Assembly (NCBI RefSeq): GCF_032399705.1
Contig: NZ_CP135922.1
Location: 2,542,001-2,606,000 of the forward strand
Length of the DNA stretch: 64,000 bases
Direction of reading: 5' to 3'
Source: Paenibacillus sp. BIC5C1
GTDB lineage: Bacteria; Bacillota; Bacilli; Paenibacillales; Paenibacillaceae
Shown one piece after another: positions 61,620-64,000 of this stretch. Made by a program: the position numbers and the translations under genes. Numbering within the stretch: the stretch's first letter is position 1; each line of letters starts with the position of its first letter. The notes beneath the pieces are model-generated. The model searched no databases, was not told the DNA's origin, and was given only the letters and a program-made list of their open reading frames with translations.

Positions 61620-64000
61620 ATGAAGACGGATTTACCGATACAACAGATTATTCCTGAGCTGAGGCAGTTATTTCAGGAGAAGGATACAGGTGTGTTAATT
61701 GCCGAGCCGGGTGCGGGTAAAACGACCGTAGTACCGCTGGCACTGCTGGAGGAGCCATGGGTTGCTGGACGGAAAATCATGATGCTGGAGCCTCGCAGAC
61801 TCGCCGCTCGCTCAGCAGCTGCACGAATGGCGGCTTCACTTGGTGAAAAAGTGGGACAGACCGTAGGATATCGGGTGCGTATGGATACGCGTGTTAGTCA
61901 ATCCACTCGCATTGAAGTGGTGACGGAGGGTGTATTGACCCGGATGCTTCAACAGGACCAGGGGCTGGAAGATACGGCGATGATTATTTTTGATGAATTT
62001 CATGAGCGGCATTTGCATGGTGACCTTGGTTTAGCGCTTGCGCTTGAATCCAGGGCCATGCTGCGTCCGGATCTGAAACTGTTGGTGATGTCGGCCACGC
62101 TGGACCCTGTTCCTGTCTGTGCACTGCTTGGTGAGGGGACGAGATGGATTGACTGTCCTGGACGTACGTTTCCGGTGGAAACCCGATATGTATCCAAACC
62201 GGCATCCGAACAGATCGAGACTTTTACAGCTCAGGCCGTCGTTAAGGCGCTGGCAGAACAGGAAGGGGATGTTCTGGTTTTCCTACCGGGTGCAAAAGAA
62301 ATCCATCGCACAGAGCGAGAGCTGTCCAACCGTATGCTTCCTGCCCACGTTCAGGTACATACTTTATATGGCAGCATGTCTGTAGAACGGCAGGATGAAG
62401 CCGTGCGACCCGCAGATGAAGGTCAACGGAAGGTTGTGTTGTCCACGTCCATTGCCGAATCCAGTCTTACCTTGGCTGGAGTCAAAGTCGTGGTGGATGC
62501 GGGGCTGAGTCGTGCCTCCGTATTCTCGGCACGGACCGGCATGAGTCGGCTAGTCACCCTGCCGGTGTCCAAGGCGTCAGCCGATCAGCGGCGGGGTCGC
62601 GCGGGGCGGATTGCACCGGGCCTGTGTTACCGGCTATGGAGCGAAGAGGCCCATGGCGTGCTGCCTGAGGCAGCAAAGCCGGAGATTGCCTCCGCGGACC
62701 TTGCGCCGCTGGCGCTGGAGCTTGCCGCCTGGGGTGTCCAGTCCCCTGCAGAGCTGCAGTGGCTGGACACCCCGCCTGCCGCAGCCTACGGCCAGGCACA
62801 GGCGCTGCTGCGCCAGCTGGGCGGCCTGGATGACGCAGGCCGCATCACGCCCTTCGGGCGGCGGATGAACACGCTTGGCGTGCATCCGCGACTGGCCAGC
62901 ATGCTGCTCCGCGCGGCGGAGCTTGGGCTGGCCAGCTACGCCAGCATGCTGGCGGCACTGCTGCAGGAGCCTGCCGGCCTCCGCAGCAGTGGCAGTGCAG
63001 GCGCGGGCACCGATCTGCGCCCGCGCGTGGAAGCGCTGCTGACTGCGGACAGCAGCGGCATGCCGCAAGCGGCAGCGTCTGTCGCAGACGTCGCTGCCGT
63101 GCGGCGCATGCTCCAGGAGAGCCGCCAGCTGCGCTCGGCGCTCGGCCCGGCGGCCGATCCGGTACGGCCGGATGAGGACAGCTGCGGATGGCTGCTGTCC
63201 TTCGCTTATCCGGACCGGATCGGGCAGCGCCGGGAGGACGGCCGCTATCTGCTGAGCAGCGGCCGTGGGGTACGGCTCACAGCGACAGAATCGCTGAGCC
63301 GTTCAGCTTATCTGGTCGCAGCCGAAGCCGACGACCAGGGCGCGGATGCGCGCATCCTGCTGGCTGCACCATTGCAGGAGAAGAGACTGCTGGAGCTTGG
63401 TCCACATCTGCTGCATGAAGAAGTACAGGTGGCCTGGGACCGAAACACCCGCAGTGTGCGGGCGCATAAAAGGCTGCGAATTGGAGCCATTACGTTGAAA
63501 GAGAGCAGTATTGCGCAGCCACCCGAAGACCAGGTGCAGGAAGCTTTACTCTCGGGAATACGTATCGAGGGGCTGGATTGTCTGCCCTGGACAAAATCAT
63601 CGCGGCAGCTGGCGGACAGGATGCGCTTTTTGCATCATCATGTGCCGGAATGGCCTGATCTCATCGAAGATCATCTGACCGAAGAACTGGCAGAACATCT
63701 CAGCCCTTTTTTGACAGGCATGCGATCTGCTGCGGATCTCAAAAGATTGTCGATGCAGGATGTGCTGCTCGGCGGACTAAGCTGGGAACAGCGACAGCAA
63801 TTGGATCGTGAAGCGCCTACACATATTCAGGTGCCTAGTGGTTCGCGTATTCCTGTGGATTATAGCCGACCTGAAGATCCAACGCTCGCGGTGAGACTGC
63901 AGGAGATGTTTGGCCAGCAGGAGACCCCGCGTATTGGTGGTGGTCGAGTACCACTGACCATACATTTGCTTTCCCCGGCGCAGCGGCCTGTACAGGTCAC
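61620..64000 (+). CDS. hrpB: ATP-dependent helicase HrpB, partial (runs off the window)
   Basis: A DEAH-box-related helicase, 793 codons visible with no stop. Motif I is AEPGAGKTT near residue 28, Ia LEPRRLAARS, II as DEFHERHLHGD near 123, III MSATLD, and VI QRRGRAGR near 323. The C-terminal HrpB domain starts near 600. The biological role of HrpB in bacteria is poorly known. The segment at about 62540-63400 is far richer in G+C than the rest of the gene. ATG 61620 lies 5 nt after TAGGAGAG. Confidence 0.93.
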   Translation, partial: MKTDLPIQQIIPELRQLFQEKDTGVLIAEPGAGKTTVVPLALLEEPWVAGRKIMMLEPRRLAARSAAARMAASLGEKVGQTVGYRVRMDTRVSQSTRIEVVTEGVLTRMLQQDQGLEDTAMIIFDEFHERHLHGDLGLALALESRAMLRPDLKLLVMSATLDPVPVCALLGEGTRWIDCPGRTFPVETRYVSKPASEQIETFTAQAVVKALAEQEGDVLVFLPGAKEIHRTERELSNRMLPAHVQVHTLYGSMSVERQDEAVRPADEGQRKVVLSTSIAESSLTLAGVKVVVDAGLSRASVFSARTGMSRLVTLPVSKASADQRRGRAGRIAPGLCYRLWSEEAHGVLPEAAKPEIASADLAPLALELAAWGVQSPAELQWLDTPPAAAYGQAQALLRQLGGLDDAGRITPFGRRMNTLGVHPRLASMLLRAAELGLASYASMLAALLQEPAGLRSSGSAGAGTDLRPRVEALLTADSSGMPQAAASVADVAAVRRMLQESRQLRSALGPAADPVRPDEDSCGWLLSFAYPDRIGQRREDGRYLLSSGRGVRLTATESLSRSAYLVAAEADDQGADARILLAAPLQEKRLLELGPHLLHEEVQVAWDRNTRSVRAHKRLRIGAITLKESSIAQPPEDQVQEALLSGIRIEGLDCLPWTKSSRQLADRMRFLHHHVPEWPDLIEDHLTEELAEHLSPFLTGMRSAADLKRLSMQDVLLGGLSWEQRQQLDREAPTHIQVPSGSRIPVDYSRPEDPTLAVRLQEMFGQQETPRIGGGRVPLTIHLLSPAQRPVQV

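Overview
The window looks like a chromosomal segment of a Paenibacillus-type member of the Bacillales. The first third follows the conserved Bacillus order ymfF-ymfH-ymfI-ymfJ-ymfK-ymfM-pgsA-cinA-recA-rny-ymdB-spoVS-miaB-ricA. Start sites carry strong AGGAGG-type ribosome sites with many TTG/GTG starts, and sporulation, SOS (LexA) and T-box control are all visible. No rRNA, tRNA or CRISPR array was seen.

Layout: (1) 168-6250, EF-P-modification-associated M16 peptidases and reductase, DUF3243, DUF3388 and a RodZ-like protein. (2) 6404-19185, YajQ, PgsA, CinA, RecA (LexA box), RecX, RNase Y, YmdB, SpoVS (sigma-H-like promoter), an M19 dipeptidase, PduL, MiaB and RicA. RNase Y and its specificity factor RicA lie in the same block. 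(3) 19435-23012, a thioesterase, then a NAD-salvage cluster (NUDIX protein with extra C-terminal domain, nicotinamidase-like hydrolase, PncB) behind a promoter with a palindrome over its -10. (4) 23322-33391, accessory metabolism and metal handling: a membrane protein, YhdH-type oxidoreductase, lipoprotein, MoaB, CobW-type zinc GTPase, Cys-rich DUF326 protein, T-box-controlled argS, an ABC transporter pair, a HEPN-like protein and a DUF218 protein. (5) 33471-40846, a minus-strand block: TetR/DUF4097/57-aa membrane protein operon, an intact IS3-family element, and a BmrCD-like heterodimeric multidrug ABC exporter behind a leader peptide and attenuator. (6) 41026-49506, small enzymes and regulators: HesB-like, NUDIX, DUF441, YpdA, ArsR-DUF2087, a 23-aa peptide unit, an RsgA paralogue, L,D-transpeptidase, GNAT and an aldehyde dehydrogenase. 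(7) 50296-60439, a compact type VII secretion (T7SSb-like) locus. (8) An SDR dehydrogenase and the first part of hrpB, which runs off the end.

The most interesting region is the T7SS locus. It has EsaB/YukD, EssC, an EsxA-like WXG100 protein, a longer degenerate WXG100-like protein and an unknown 276-aa protein, but no EsaA, EssA or standard EssB nearby. Instead it continues co-directionally, though past a terminator hairpin after esxA, into a membrane-anchored protein-kinase-like protein with a long coiled coil, a von Willebrand A protein and a PP2C-type phosphatase. This suggests a secretion system controlled by, or structurally built with, a kinase/VWA/phosphatase triad. A second clear result is the IS3 element: removing it and one copy of its TATG duplication restores a perfect 12-bp terminator stem downstream of the ABC exporter operon.
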